64,000 nucleotides of DNA from an uncultured Persicobacter sp. (GCA_947498325.1 CANMKE010000026.1:1-64000), one strand, 5' to 3'. Shown: positions 47,832 through 56,521, counted from the first letter of the stretch. Made by a program: numbers and translations. The notes: generated by a model not told the origin, from the letters alone.

Positions 47832-48389
47832 ATGAAAAAGACTTTTTTATTATTATCCGTATTCGCACTATCATTATCGTCATGCTTTGATACTTCCAAT
47901 GATCCAACACCTGAAAATGACAGACAAGAGGAGGTTCAGGCTCCTGAGGAAGATAAGGATGGCGAAGGTGCTGAAGATGATAATTCTGGTGTAGACGAAG
48001 GAGGAACAGAGGGGGGTCAAGACCCTGACGGTGATGCTGAAGAAGACAATACGCCTGCTCTTTCTGTGCAGGAACAGGCTCGAAAGGCTATTTTGGCAGG
48101 TGAAACAAGTTTTGAGGCCGCTTATGTTGTCGATAGTGAAAACCCAAAATTCTTGATTAATACGATTGCTGAATGGAATGCTGAAGACGCATTCGGTAAT
48201 GTCCGTTTTCGTAATCCTTTCAATTTTGCAGTAGAAATCAGTGCGTCACGAGGAAGTTTTGAAACCATCACAATTGAGCCACAAACGCAACTGTTTATTG
48301 TTTTACCTGTAAAAGGAACTTATGTTTTTGAACTTTCGGGTAAAGGAGATCTGGAGTTTACAATGAAGAAAACGATTAGTGCTCAGTAA
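47832..48389 (+). CDS. Lipoprotein with acidic linker and a small beta domain
   Basis: 185 residues with a lipoprotein signal ending LSSC (Cys18). A very acidic, Gly/Pro/Asp/Glu-rich low-complexity linker follows (residues of about 22-78, 'DGEGAEDDNSGVDEGGTEGG'-type), then a folded C-terminal domain (about 85-185) ending KGDLEFTMKKTIS. The linker is a likely surface spacer. No family recognised. It resembles the 45920 lipoprotein in its N-terminal architecture but not in the mature domain. The hairpin at 48424 follows. Confidence 0.75.
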   Translation: MKKTFLLLSVFALSLSSCFDTSNDPTPENDRQEEVQAPEEDKDGEGAEDDNSGVDEGGTEGGQDPDGDAEEDNTPALSVQEQARKAILAGETSFEAAYVVDSENPKFLINTIAEWNAEDAFGNVRFRNPFNFAVEISASRGSFETITIEPQTQLFIVLPVKGTYVFELSGKGDLEFTMKKTISAQ

Positions 48390-48423
48390 AAGAAATTGTT
48401 AATTTTGTGGATGCATAATTACA

Positions 48424-48468
48424 AGAGGGATGGTCTGATGATTACAATATCGGCGATCCCTCTCTTTA
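48424..48468 (+). terminator. Probable terminator after the acidic lipoprotein
   Basis: AGAGGGAT pairs with ATCCCTCT (8 bp) around a 24-nt loop, followed by CTTTATA. The T-tract is weak. Confidence 0.5.
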
Positions 48469-48504
48469 TAAATACCCAAAGCATATTACCTACACGAGGG
48501 GCTG

Positions 48505-48910
48505 CCTCCTTGCATAAACTCAACTTAAACATTGATCACGAGACGGCATCTCGCGATAGTTTATGGGCAAGCTTGTTGAAAATAGGCCATTACCCCAATC
48601 GAAAGATAATTTCTACCGCCGTAGTGAGATTGCCTTGTAGCAAAAACTCAGCTTAACATTGATCACGAGACGGCGTCTCGCGATAGTTTATGGGCAAGCT
48701 TGTTGAAAATAGGCCATCACCCCAATCGAAAGATAATTTCTACTGTCGTAGTGAGATTGCCTTGTAGCAAAAACTCAGCTTAAACATTGATCACGAGACG
48801 GCGTCTCGCGATAGTTTATGGGCAAGCTTGTTGAAAATAGGCCATCCCCCCAATCGAAAGATAATTTCTACCACCGTAGTGATGTTGCTGCAACGTCCGT
48901 ACAGATGATG
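48505..48910. repeat. Three tandem 127-128 bp repeats carrying family B palindromes
   Basis: The palindrome GATCACGAGACGG.(A/G)TCTCGCGATAG recurs at 48534, 48661 and 48789. The spacer (ATGGGCAAGCTTGTTGAAAATAGG...) is conserved in all three units. The third unit breaks off near 48885 into a partial family A REP (GTTGCTGCAACGTCCGTAC). No ORF of note lies in 48470-49084. Confidence 0.9.
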
Positions 48911-49084
48911 GCTTATCGGCAAAGCAGCCATTTTTGTTGCTGTAAATTTAACTTCACTGATTCATCTGAAACTGTAAAGGATAAAGGAATCACTCGCTAA
49001 TTTCAGCGGACAGGAATGACATGACATTTTGATGGTCGTCATCGCTCAATTTCAACAGGCACATGGCGAGGATTCCATTTTCAG

Positions 49085-49906
49085 CTATCGCATGCTCTTA
49101 ATCGCTTCGATGCCTTCACTGAGGAACTTTTTGATTTCCTTTTCCTGCTCTATGGTGTCCTCATGGAATTCCGTAATCGGACAAATGATGCCCTGCATTC
49201 CATTATCCACCCAATGGCCATACACCAAGCTTGGTCGATCAGCAGGTAATTTCTTTTCCTTGTTGAAATAATTAATGTAGCCATAAGGTTCCCTGCTGAG
49301 GTGGTCGGGAATAGCCAGGCCAAGGCCGATCGTTTCGGTGGCTTCTCCCTGTTCATTTTTTGAAAGAATTATCAGGTTTCCGAGGTCGAAATGGTGTGGC
49401 CAAACTCGTGTTGCTCCCGTGTGTTCCTCATTCTTTGTGAGCTGCTCGATCACATGCTGGAACTGTCCAAGCATACGGCCCCAATGGCATAAGTATTTAT
49501 TGTCAGGGATAATATAAGGCTGATCATTCACTTCAAAATCCTTGAAATCATAAGGTAAATCAAGCTTCATCTTTGCGGGCTGGTTGCTCAGAAAAGCGAG
49601 GCGGCTTTCCATCCACTGAATGATTTCCTTTGGCGACCAGGATTCCGAAGGTTGTAAAACGGTTTTCTGCTCGGTCTGCATGCCCAGCAGCGCATCCTTA
49701 AATTGCAGGAACATTCTTATTTTTGGCGTACCGCCACTCCACTGCCCGTAAAGGCGTCCTTCCTTGTCGTTCCATTCCATATTGGTATGGGAGGTATCGG
49801 CCTGTTCAGGTACCATGGTATGACCAAATATTCCCAGAAATTGGCTTAGATGGTGTAGATAATCAATGGATTCCGCAAGGGCCTCTTTATCCGTTTTAAT
49901 TTTCAT
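49085..49906 (-). CDS. Conserved hypothetical protein, DUF5996-like
   Basis: 273 residues from the ATG at 49906 (MKIKTDKEALAES); the frame is open further upstream, overlapping the neighbouring gene, but the downstream start gives a cleaner 10-bp gap. The motif RVWPHHFDLGNLI and the later EPYGYINYF resemble a widespread family of unknown function that I associate tentatively with DUF5996. A WSGGTPKIRMFLQFKDALLG stretch looks like a core strand-helix. No signal peptide. It follows the Rieske-GltB gene with a 10-bp gap, hence probably cotranscribed. Confidence 0.7.
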   Translation of the reverse strand: MKIKTDKEALAESIDYLHHLSQFLGIFGHTMVPEQADTSHTNMEWNDKEGRLYGQWSGGTPKIRMFLQFKDALLGMQTEQKTVLQPSESWSPKEIIQWMESRLAFLSNQPAKMKLDLPYDFKDFEVNDQPYIIPDNKYLCHWGRMLGQFQHVIEQLTKNEEHTGATRVWPHHFDLGNLIILSKNEQGEATETIGLGLAIPDHLSREPYGYINYFNKEKKLPADRPSLVYGHWVDNGMQGIICPITEFHEDTIEQEKEIKKFLSEGIEAIKSMR

Positions 49907-49916
49907 ATCGGGTAGT

Positions 49917-51542
49917 TTATAGATTAGTTCCCCCATAGGCAATGCCCGTGAGGTGGTGCATTTCACGATTAAAGGTAGTCAGGTCATCGGCCTTGAAGGC
50001 GCTGAGTTGGTCATAGCCACAGGCGCGACTAATGACTTTCAGTAACTGATTACTTGCATTGAAGAAGTTAGCGAGCTGTTCAGCAGATTTGTTGATCTGT
50101 AAGCGGGCACGCAGGTTTTCTTTTTGCGTGGCAATGCCCACAGGGCAGAAATTAGTATTACAGGCACGCATCCCCAGACAGCCAATGGCCTGAATGGCGG
50201 AATTTCCGATGGCGATGGCATCAGCGCCAAGCATCAGGGCTTTGGCAAAATCTTCGGCCACCCGCAAGCCACCCGTGATAATCAGGCTGACATGGTCTGC
50301 ACCTTTACTGTCGAGGTACTGCCTTGCCCGTGCCAGTGCGGGGATGGTAGGAATGTTGATATTATTGCGAATGATCGTCGGTGCAGCGCCTGTTCCTCCT
50401 CCTCGTCCATCAAGAATGATATAATCCACCCCAACCTCGAGGGCAAAATCCATATCCTTTTCAATATGTGCTGCTGACATTTTAAACCCGACAGGAATGC
50501 CTCCGCTGACTTCCCTGACTTTCTCGGCAAAAGCCTTGAAGTCTGCCGCCGTTTTCAGGTCGGGAAAGGCAGGGGGTGAGATGGCGTCTTCCCCCACTGA
50601 TATATCTCTGACGTCGGCAATTTCCTGATTGACCTTATTGGCAGGCAGGTGTCCGCCAACGCCTGTTTTGGCGCCCTGACCAGCCTTGAAGTGGAAAGCC
50701 TGCGCCTGTTTTACTTTCTCCCACGAAAAGCCAAACTTGGCTGCTGCCATTTCATAGAAATAGTGGCTGTTGTTTTCCTGCTCTTCTTTGAGCATTCCTC
50801 CTTCCCCTGAACAAATGCCCGTTCCTGCCATTTCAGCTCCTTTCGACAGGGCGATTTTGGCTTCTTTGGAGAGGGCTCCAAAACTCATGTCCGTAACAAA
50901 AAGAGGCATGGAAAGTGTCAGTGGTTTTTTGGCCTTTTTACCAATCACCGTGGTGGTCTCAACCTCGGCATCGTCCATCAGTGGTCGGCGCGCCAGTTGC
51001 GCAGGAAGAAACTGAATGGCCTCCCATTTGGGGAGTTGATCCCGCTCCACACCCATGGCTTCCGCAGGGCCGTGTTTGGCATTCAGACCATTTTTGGCAA
51101 GGGACTGAATGGTGGCGTTATGCGGTTCCGTAGGCTGTGGATTGGTGTCGGCATATAAACCGAGGTAAGCTTCGCGGTCGAAAGGCTGCGGGTTTTCCTT
51201 CAGGTAGTCTTCAACCTCCTGAAGACTGACATAGACCTTCCCTGCATCGATGGTTGATTTAAAATGATGAAGGGCTTCTTCGTTATTATATTCCGAAACG
51301 CCCGTATCAATGCGATAATCCCAGTAATGTAGCCCACAGATGAGGTTGTCCCCTTCAAGATAGCCATCCGAAAGCAGGGCACCACGATGGAGGCACCGAC
51401 CATAAAATACGGATACCTGATCGTCGTTGTATCGGATAACCACAAGGTCAAGATCCTTGACTTTGGCATAAGTGGGGGTGCGATCTTCAAGGTCCTCAAG
51501 TTTGAAAAGTTCATGATCACAATTATAAGTATCGGCAGACAT
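49917..51542 (-). CDS. Rieske [2Fe-2S] domain fused to a GltB-type FMN-binding domain
   Basis: 541 residues. The N-terminal 105 residues are a Rieske ferredoxin: Cys50-x-His52 (GRCLHRGALL) and Cys69-xx-His72 (ICGLHYW). Residues of about 150-530 form the FMN-binding TIM barrel of glutamate synthase large subunit (DMSFGALSKEAKIALSKG, GRGGGTGAAPTI, ITGGLRVAEDFAKALMLGAD). The three cysteines of a [3Fe-4S] site follow in IGCLGMRACNTNFCPVGIATQ. The N-terminal glutaminase and the C-terminal GXGXG beta-helix of true GltB are absent. So it probably is not a complete glutamate synthase but a redox enzyme fed by the Rieske cluster. Its substrate is unknown; the next gene (49085) is a likely partner. Confidence 0.9.
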   Translation of the reverse strand: MSADTYNCDHELFKLEDLEDRTPTYAKVKDLDLVVIRYNDDQVSVFYGRCLHRGALLSDGYLEGDNLICGLHYWDYRIDTGVSEYNNEEALHHFKSTIDAGKVYVSLQEVEDYLKENPQPFDREAYLGLYADTNPQPTEPHNATIQSLAKNGLNAKHGPAEAMGVERDQLPKWEAIQFLPAQLARRPLMDDAEVETTTVIGKKAKKPLTLSMPLFVTDMSFGALSKEAKIALSKGAEMAGTGICSGEGGMLKEEQENNSHYFYEMAAAKFGFSWEKVKQAQAFHFKAGQGAKTGVGGHLPANKVNQEIADVRDISVGEDAISPPAFPDLKTAADFKAFAEKVREVSGGIPVGFKMSAAHIEKDMDFALEVGVDYIILDGRGGGTGAAPTIIRNNINIPTIPALARARQYLDSKGADHVSLIITGGLRVAEDFAKALMLGADAIAIGNSAIQAIGCLGMRACNTNFCPVGIATQKENLRARLQINKSAEQLANFFNASNQLLKVISRACGYDQLSAFKADDLTTFNREMHHLTGIAYGGTNL

Positions 51543-51875
51543 AGCTCAGCGGGATTTGGTAAATTCAGTTATTGAACCTGCTGTAATGAATTTTGTCTAT
51601 TGATTTCTGTGAAAATGTGATTTGTACAATAAAATTAGGATGATATGAACATTTACTTTATTGCTGAACCACTTTCCTTATTATTTGAATACTTAAGGAT
51701 TTGAATTAGGAACTAATTTTGGCCATTTGACGGATAAAATTCGATTCATCACTTCAGCAATACGCCGAATTTTCGTTACGAATTTTTAGATTTTAACACG
51801 CTTGTAAACGATGTCCGATTTTCGACATCAAAAAAATCGTGTGGCCACTTTGCGTTGCCTTGCTCCGTCGGGTTT
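51543..51875. other. Intergenic region upstream of the Rieske-GltB gene
   Basis: About 330 bp, AT-rich, between two minus-strand genes. It presumably holds the promoter of the Rieske-GltB operon, but I find no consensus element. No gene or repeat is evident. Confidence 0.4.
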
Positions 51876-52622
51876 TCAGGCGGAGGCGTAATTTGATTCC
51901 ATAGGGGCAGGCTTCGAGTGAGAGTATTTCAGGCTGTTGAAGAATTTATAATACATTTGGCGCATAAACTCTTTTTTATTGACTCCACCTGCTCTGAACG
52001 CTCTTTTGTGGCCAAACCAAACGGCGTGGATTGTTCCAAAAAAAAGTATTCCGTACAGCCCAATGCTCAGGGCCTTTTGGTAAAATCCTTTGTGCTCAAA
52101 AATTTTCCAGAGCCTTTCATTCTGAAATTTTATGTGGTGGGCTTCGTCGATCAGGATGTCATTACAGATCGATTTGAGGAGTGGGCAATTGCTGGCGTCG
52201 CTGAGTGCCTGATAAAAGATCTGTGCAGCACTTTCAACGATCAGTACCGTAATCGTCCACAGCTCCATACTGGTGTTAAGGTGCCTGATTTTCCTGAAGA
52301 AATAATCCCCCCAGTCTTTTTGAATGGTTTCTTCCCCTATGGCAGTGAGGTATTTGGCCAGATTTCTACCATGCTTCTGCTCTTCCTTGATAAACAGCTT
52401 AACGGCCTCCACATATGCGGGTTCGTGGTATTGATTGGCATGCTTTGCTGCTGCGGCCAATAAATGTTTGCCATCGCTCGTTTCCCCGAGTTGCCACGCT
52501 TTTAGGGAGTACAGTATCTCTGCTTTCTCACGGTTGGTCAGGTTGGGTTTGATGTCCCAGTTTATCCTCTTGACGGTTAAATTATTTTGGAAATGATCGG
52601 TCCAGAATTCAGCGGTATGCAT
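51876..52622 (-). CDS. Ferritin-like (di-iron) four-helix protein
   Basis: 248 residues, helical. Two di-iron type motifs are visible: FIKEEQKHGRNLAKYL and DILIDEAHHIKFQNERL (ExxH), as in the ferritin-like superfamily, which includes ribonucleotide reductase R2-like and AurF-type oxygenases. A hydrophobic helix (LSIGLYGILFFGTIHAVWFG) near residue 190 could be membrane-associated. The C-terminal end is basic. It resembles uncharacterised 'ferritin-like' proteins of Bacteroidota. The function is unknown; oxygen or iron chemistry is expected. Confidence 0.75.
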   Translation of the reverse strand: MHTAEFWTDHFQNNLTVKRINWDIKPNLTNREKAEILYSLKAWQLGETSDGKHLLAAAAKHANQYHEPAYVEAVKLFIKEEQKHGRNLAKYLTAIGEETIQKDWGDYFFRKIRHLNTSMELWTITVLIVESAAQIFYQALSDASNCPLLKSICNDILIDEAHHIKFQNERLWKIFEHKGFYQKALSIGLYGILFFGTIHAVWFGHKRAFRAGGVNKKEFMRQMYYKFFNSLKYSHSKPAPMESNYASA

Positions 52623-52966
52623 TGTCGGTATCGGGTTAAGTTGACGGCTAAAGAATTGGCCTCAGTAGGCGAGGTGGTGTTGCCCTCATTGGGGTGGTGC
52701 ACCATCATGATCGACTTGGAGGTTTTTGTAGAATATAATTATTATTGCTAAAAAATGTACTGTCTTGCTCGCTGTTTTTTGGACAGCTTTAGGAATAATA
52801 GGAGGGATCAGTCTCCGATTTGTCGTGTTATCATCCACAGTTTAAGCCTGCAATTATCCATTTTAATACTTAACACGGCCGTAAAGAATTTATCCTTGTG
52901 AATCTGTAAATAGAAAGGCAGTCGTTGAAGGTATTGGGGGAATACCCTTCAACATGTGGGTTGTAT
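52623..52966. other. Intergenic region with one strong hairpin
   Basis: About 340 bp with no gene. A hairpin at 52924-52953 (GTTGAAGG-TATT with AATA-CCCTTCAAC, GGGGG loop) follows the 3' end of the small outer-membrane protein gene and may terminate it, though no T-run follows. Confidence 0.4.
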
Positions 52967-53422
52967 TTATTTTGAAGATGATTTGCTGGTGGAGCCAAAA
53001 GTGTATCGGATACCCCACAAAGTCCGCAGGCGGGTTGGGTTCTCAATCAAAAACTCAGGAGCGACCTCAAATAATAAGGAAATTTGCTTGAGATCTTGCA
53101 GGGGGTATAATTCAAGAGATAGGGGGACGGTTACGGCATACATTCTGTCATTGGATATAAATGGCGAAAAGGCGATGCCTAAACCTGCTGAAAAGCGGTG
53201 ATAGGTTCCTGCTTTGAAATTGTAGAAGCCGTCGAGCTCAAAAAGTAAATCTTCAAAATCTCGGTTGGCGAAGGTCTTCAGCTCACCGCTGATCATTTTG
53301 TTGGTGGGTGTATTGACACTCACCGCATTAATGCCATAGCTCGAAACACCAATTTGTGCGTTCGCTTGATGCGTCAGTAATAGGAAGGTGAATACTGCCA
53401 GTAGGTTGATTAACTTTTTCAT
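52967..53422 (-). CDS. Small secreted or outer-membrane protein
   Basis: 151 residues. A Sec signal peptide (MKKLINLLAVFTFLLLTHQA, cleaved after NAQ) is followed by alternating strands typical of a small outer-membrane barrel (YHRFSAGLGIAFSPFI, MYAVTVPLSLELYPL, SLLFEVAPEFLI, LRTLWGIRYTFG). At about 128 mature residues it would suffice for an eight-strand barrel or part of one. No family recognised. It is the last minus-strand gene before the ribosomal operon but is separated from it by a terminator. Confidence 0.7.
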   Translation of the reverse strand: MKKLINLLAVFTFLLLTHQANAQIGVSSYGINAVSVNTPTNKMISGELKTFANRDFEDLLFELDGFYNFKAGTYHRFSAGLGIAFSPFISNDRMYAVTVPLSLELYPLQDLKQISLLFEVAPEFLIENPTRLRTLWGIRYTFGSTSKSSSK

Positions 53423-53472
53423 TAAATTAAGTTTAGGTTGAACTATAAATATAATAAAAAATTGGATTGGAC

Positions 53473-53504
53473 AAAAAAAAGCCCGAACCGAAGTTCAGGC
53501 TTTA
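53473..53504 (-). terminator. Terminator of the rpsF-rpsR-rplI operon
   Basis: On the minus strand AAAGCC-TGAAC pairs with GTTCG-GGCTTT around CTTCG, followed by eight T residues. Confidence 0.88.
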
Positions 53505-53527
53505 ATATCTTAACATGAAGATTGAAA

Positions 53528-53971
53528 TTATTCAGCGATAACTTCAAATTTAATTTCATGCTTAACTTCTTTGTGAAGGTCAATAGAAGCTGTGTACTCA
53601 CCAACAAATTTAACTTCGCCGTTGATAGAGATTTGCTTACGATCTACATCGTAACCTTTTTCTTTCAACAATGAAGAGATTTGGTTAGTCGTTACAGAAC
53701 CAAAGATTTTACCGTTATCACCTGCTTTAGTAGAGATAGTCAATTTAGTATCTCCGATATTAGCAGCCAATGCTTCAGCGTCAGCTTTGATTTTTTCTGC
53801 TTTGTGAGCAGCTTGCTTGATGTTTTCAGCAGTCATCTTCTTGTTAGAAGCTGTTGCTACCATCGCATAACCTTGAGGGATCAAGTAGTTACGACCATAT
53901 CCAGGCTTAACGTCAACGATATCGTTTTTGTAGCCTAAACCTTTGATGTTTGTTGTTAGGATAATTTCCAT
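53528..53971 (-). CDS. rplI: 50S ribosomal protein L9
   Basis: 147 residues. The N-terminal domain reads MEIILTTNIKGLGYKNDIVDVKPGYGRNYLIPQGYA, shortened here to its core GLGYKNDIVDVKPGYGRNYL, which is the L9 signature. The long connecting helix follows, then the C-terminal domain with FGSVTTNQISSLL. Binds 23S rRNA near the L1 stalk. It is the last gene of rpsF-rpsR-rplI and ends at a terminator 24 bp after the stop codon. Confidence 0.97.
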   Translation of the reverse strand: MEIILTTNIKGLGYKNDIVDVKPGYGRNYLIPQGYAMVATASNKKMTAENIKQAAHKAEKIKADAEALAANIGDTKLTISTKAGDNGKIFGSVTTNQISSLLKEKGYDVDRKQISINGEVKFVGEYTASIDLHKEVKHEIKFEVIAE

Positions 53972-54002
53972 TTCTCAATCAAATTTTAAAAAACTACAAA
54001 AA

Positions 54003-54254
54003 TTATTTCAATGAGTCAGTCACGTATGGCAACAACGCAAGGTGACGTGCACGCTTGATCGCCTGAGAAACTTTCTTTTGGAATTTTACTGAAGTACCTG
54101 TGATACGACGAGGCAAGATTTTACCTTGGTCATTCACAAATTTCAATAAGAAGTTGGCATCTTTATAATCGATATATTTGATACCATTTTTCTTGAATCG
54201 GCAATATTTTTTGCGATTCTCGTTACGATTTACTGGTTCGTTAATCAATGTCAT
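54003..54254 (-). CDS. rpsR: 30S ribosomal protein S18
   Basis: 83 residues, the usual length of S18. The signature [21 protein letters not shown] and the basic [28 protein letters not shown] match the family; S18 binds with S6 in the 30S platform. It starts three bases after rpsF ends, and rplI follows 31 bp later. Confidence 0.97.
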   Translation of the reverse strand: MTLINEPVNRNENRKKYCRFKKNGIKYIDYKDANFLLKFVNDQGKILPRRITGTSVKFQKKVSQAIKRARHLALLPYVTDSLK

Positions 54255-54257
54255 GAC

Positions 54258-54629
54258 TTAAGCCTCCTTTGTTTCAGTTGTTTCTTTCTTTTTGTTGAAC
54301 TCGCCTTTACGACGCTTCTCGTTGTATTCAACGGCAGCTGGCTCCAAAGCAGTAGTCAAGAAACGCAAAACGCGCTCATCACGACGGAATTCAGTCTCCA
54401 AAGCGTCAACGATTGTTGCAGCAGCTTTGAATTCGATTAAACCGTAGAAACCAGTTTTTTTGTGCTGAATTGGGTAAGCCAACTTGCGAAGACCCCACTC
54501 TTCAACATTAACGATTTCTGCACCTTCTTTTACCAAGATGTCTTTGAATTTGGCAACGGCTTCCTTCATCTGCTCATCAGACAAAACGGGAGTAAAAATG
54601 AAAACCGTCTCGTAATTTTTAAGTACCAT
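54258..54629 (-). CDS. rpsF: 30S ribosomal protein S6
   Basis: 123 residues. The family signature is [15 protein letters not shown] at the N-terminus and [20 protein letters not shown] in the middle. The C-terminal tail is a lysine/glutamate-rich extension ([11 protein letters not shown]) seen in Bacteroidota. S6 pairs with S18 in the ribosome and, in other phyla, represses its own operon through an mRNA hairpin. First gene of the rpsF-rpsR-rplI operon, with a consensus promoter at 54683-54712. Confidence 0.97.
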   Translation of the reverse strand: MVLKNYETVFIFTPVLSDEQMKEAVAKFKDILVKEGAEIVNVEEWGLRKLAYPIQHKKTGFYGLIEFKAAATIVDALETEFRRDERVLRFLTTALEPAAVEYNEKRRKGEFNKKKETTETKEA

Positions 54630-54660
54630 TGTGCTTAAAGTATTAAGTGATTTTTTTAAA

Positions 54661-54678
54661 CCGAAAGAATTCTTTCGG
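54661..54678 (-). promoter_or_regulatory. 18-bp perfect palindrome at the 5' end of the rpsF message
   Basis: CCGAAAGAATTCTTTCGG can form a 7-bp stem with an AATT loop. It lies just after the -7 element, so it would be at or near the first nucleotides of the mRNA. It could stabilise the message or bind S6:S18, though it does not clearly match the known S6:S18 leader motif. Confidence 0.55.
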
Positions 54679-54682
54679 CCTG

Positions 54683-54712
54683 CAAATATACAGTGTTTAT
54701 TTTAATTTCAAA
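54683..54712 (-). promoter_or_regulatory. Promoter of rpsF-rpsR-rplI
   Basis: On the minus strand TTTG (54712-54709) is followed after 18 bp by TATATTTG (54690-54683), one base short of the Bacteroidota consensus spacing. Confidence 0.7.
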
Positions 54713-54863
54713 AACTTAGGGGCAAATTTGGTGCCTGAAGTAGTCGGGTGGCGTGTTTTTTAGACCATGATTTTGTTTTTGCAGGCCCCATATTGCAGGA
54801 GGCTGTTGCGCAACCATAATCCGATATTATCCCACGAAATTTTATTTGGCCATTGTATGAGCT

Positions 54864-55174
54864 GACCCAATGTCATTAAGTTAAGCGCCTTACCCCGTAG
54901 AGACGTTATTTTTAACGTCTAACACAACGCTGATTTCCCTTGGATTAGTTCAAATTGTTATGTGAGACATAATGAATTATGCCTTTACATGCATTTCAAA
55001 TTTACACCTGAGTCAGCCCAAAATCCTTAACTTAATGACATTGGGTCTGACCCTACCAAAACGAAATATTATTTGCTGATATAAACTACAATTCCAGTTA
55101 TGCAACAACCCATTTACATGCATTTCAAATTTACACTTGAGTCAATCCAAAATCCTTAACTTAATGACATTGGA
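54864..55174. repeat. MITE-like element with 22-bp inverted ends plus a repeated right end
   Basis: A 22-bp segment beginning GACCCAATGTCATTAAG at 54864-54885 is found again, inverted and perfect, at 55026-55047, enclosing a 184-bp element without an ORF. The right-hand part (from TTTACATGCATTTCAAATTT, about 62 bp) is repeated 129 bp further on (54984 and 55113). The remaining intergenic DNA to 55250 holds nothing else that I can name. Confidence 0.75.
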
Positions 55175-55251
55175 TGCATCCGTACAGCTCTTGAAATAGT
55201 ATTTTGCGCTCCGTTCAATGAACTGAGTTGTTCGACCGCCCCGTGCCTTGC

Positions 55252-55285
55252 AAAAAAAAGGCGAACCTTTCAGAAAGGTTCGCAT
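55252..55285 (-). terminator. Terminator of the coiled-coil protein gene
   Basis: GCGAACCTTTC and GAAAGGTTCGC share an almost uninterrupted stem (10-11 bp), and on the minus strand a run of eight or nine T residues follows. Confidence 0.9.
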
Positions 55286-55362
55286 TTATCAGTTCACCGT
55301 GCCCCTTTCGGATCAATCGGTGAAAATAGGTGTTATCTGTGGGTTAGAACCTCCCACCAATA

Positions 55363-56256
55363 TTATCTAACCGAGAAAGGAATTTGCCCCATTTTATAGT
55401 TGTCAGCGTAAACTTCCAAAATGTATTTTCCTTTTTCGTATTCAGTGCCCTTGTCGTAAATGAAGGTTAGGCTTTGCTGCGTGTTGTCGAAAAGAATCTC
55501 CTGCTTTTCAGAGTAGAAAGTCTCACGGCCATCAAGCATAAAGCTTCCGCCTCCTTTAGAAACATCGAACAATACATTGTTATTCTCATCAATCAGGCGA
55601 ATCATAATTTCACGGCCTCCGACTGGTGCCACTTTATTGTCAGCAATTTTGAAATTGACTTTCAGTTTTTCGAGGTGGCGGTGGCGGAATTCATCCCCTT
55701 TACGCTCTTTTCCACGATTGTTAATGGCGATCAGCTCAAAATTCTCGGCCTTCAGGCGGGAAGCAAATTCCACTTTCTCGTTCAGTTTTTCCTGTTTCTG
55801 ATTCAGGGTTTTGATCGATCGGTTCAACTCATTTTTCTCTTCCTTCAGATCGCTGTTTTCTGTTACCAGCTGCTCGTTGATTTTCTTGAGTTTGGCAATC
55901 TCTTTTTCTTTTCTTACCAAAAGCTCACGGTAACCTTCTGCTTTGTCTTTAAAAGCCAACAGCTGACGGGTGGTTACGGTGCTTTTTTCTTCCAAAGCCT
56001 GTTTCTCTTGCTCAAGTTGCTCGCGAACGGCCTTCAGGTCATCAACATTTCCGCCGAGTTCCTGAATTTCAGCAATTTTCTTATCTAAATCTTTTTGCAA
56101 GAGCTCAACATTTTGTTTTGAACTTTGCAATTCCTGTTGCGATACCGTATTGACTTGGTGTAAGTGAAAAATATAGCCCAAACTTACTAACAGTAAGATG
56201 GCCAGTACAATTACTACGGGAAGCAACTTATTCCCTGCTTTTTTCTCCTCAGACAT
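55363..56256 (-). CDS. Coiled-coil membrane-anchored protein of unknown function
   Basis: 297 residues from the ATG at 56256 (MSEEKKAGNK); an upstream GTG at 56319 is open but lies in a region that looks like a leader. One hydrophobic helix (LLPVVIVLAILLLVSLGYIF) anchors a long coiled coil (about residues 45-190, rich in E, K, L and Q). The C-terminal 110 residues form a beta domain (FKIADNKVAPVGGREIMIRLID, ending MGQIPFSVR). This layout is seen in Cytophagales proteins of unknown role, possibly linking membrane and periplasm. No operon partner; a terminator follows. Confidence 0.8.
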   Translation of the reverse strand: MSEEKKAGNKLLPVVIVLAILLLVSLGYIFHLHQVNTVSQQELQSSKQNVELLQKDLDKKIAEIQELGGNVDDLKAVREQLEQEKQALEEKSTVTTRQLLAFKDKAEGYRELLVRKEKEIAKLKKINEQLVTENSDLKEEKNELNRSIKTLNQKQEKLNEKVEFASRLKAENFELIAINNRGKERKGDEFRHRHLEKLKVNFKIADNKVAPVGGREIMIRLIDENNNVLFDVSKGGGSFMLDGRETFYSEKQEILFDNTQQSLTFIYDKGTEYEKGKYILEVYADNYKMGQIPFSVR

Positions 56257-56521
56257 ATGCTTATGAAATTTTCGTTTTGATGTAAATTTAGGAAGGTCAA
56301 TCTTTTTTACAAAGGTCACGGCTAATTAAGCGCATGTTTTAAAATTACCTTGCAACTTCAAATTTAGGTGATTGGAATTGATTTTTAATGATTTTTCAAC
56401 AATAGCGGTGCTGTGCTCTTCAAATAACCCTTTGCTTCAGTAAATCGCCAAACTATGGGCACAGATTTTTTAGATTTGAAACGCCCTTCAAGATTGCGGC
56501 CATTGTTTTGGGGCCATTGGG

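Noticed and set aside
48505-48910. CRISPR array or attachment site
   Set aside because: Only three units, spacers conserved between units, and no integrase or cas gene nearby.
54864-55174. Full insertion sequence
   Set aside because: The element is only 184 bp with no transposase frame, so at most a non-autonomous derivative.
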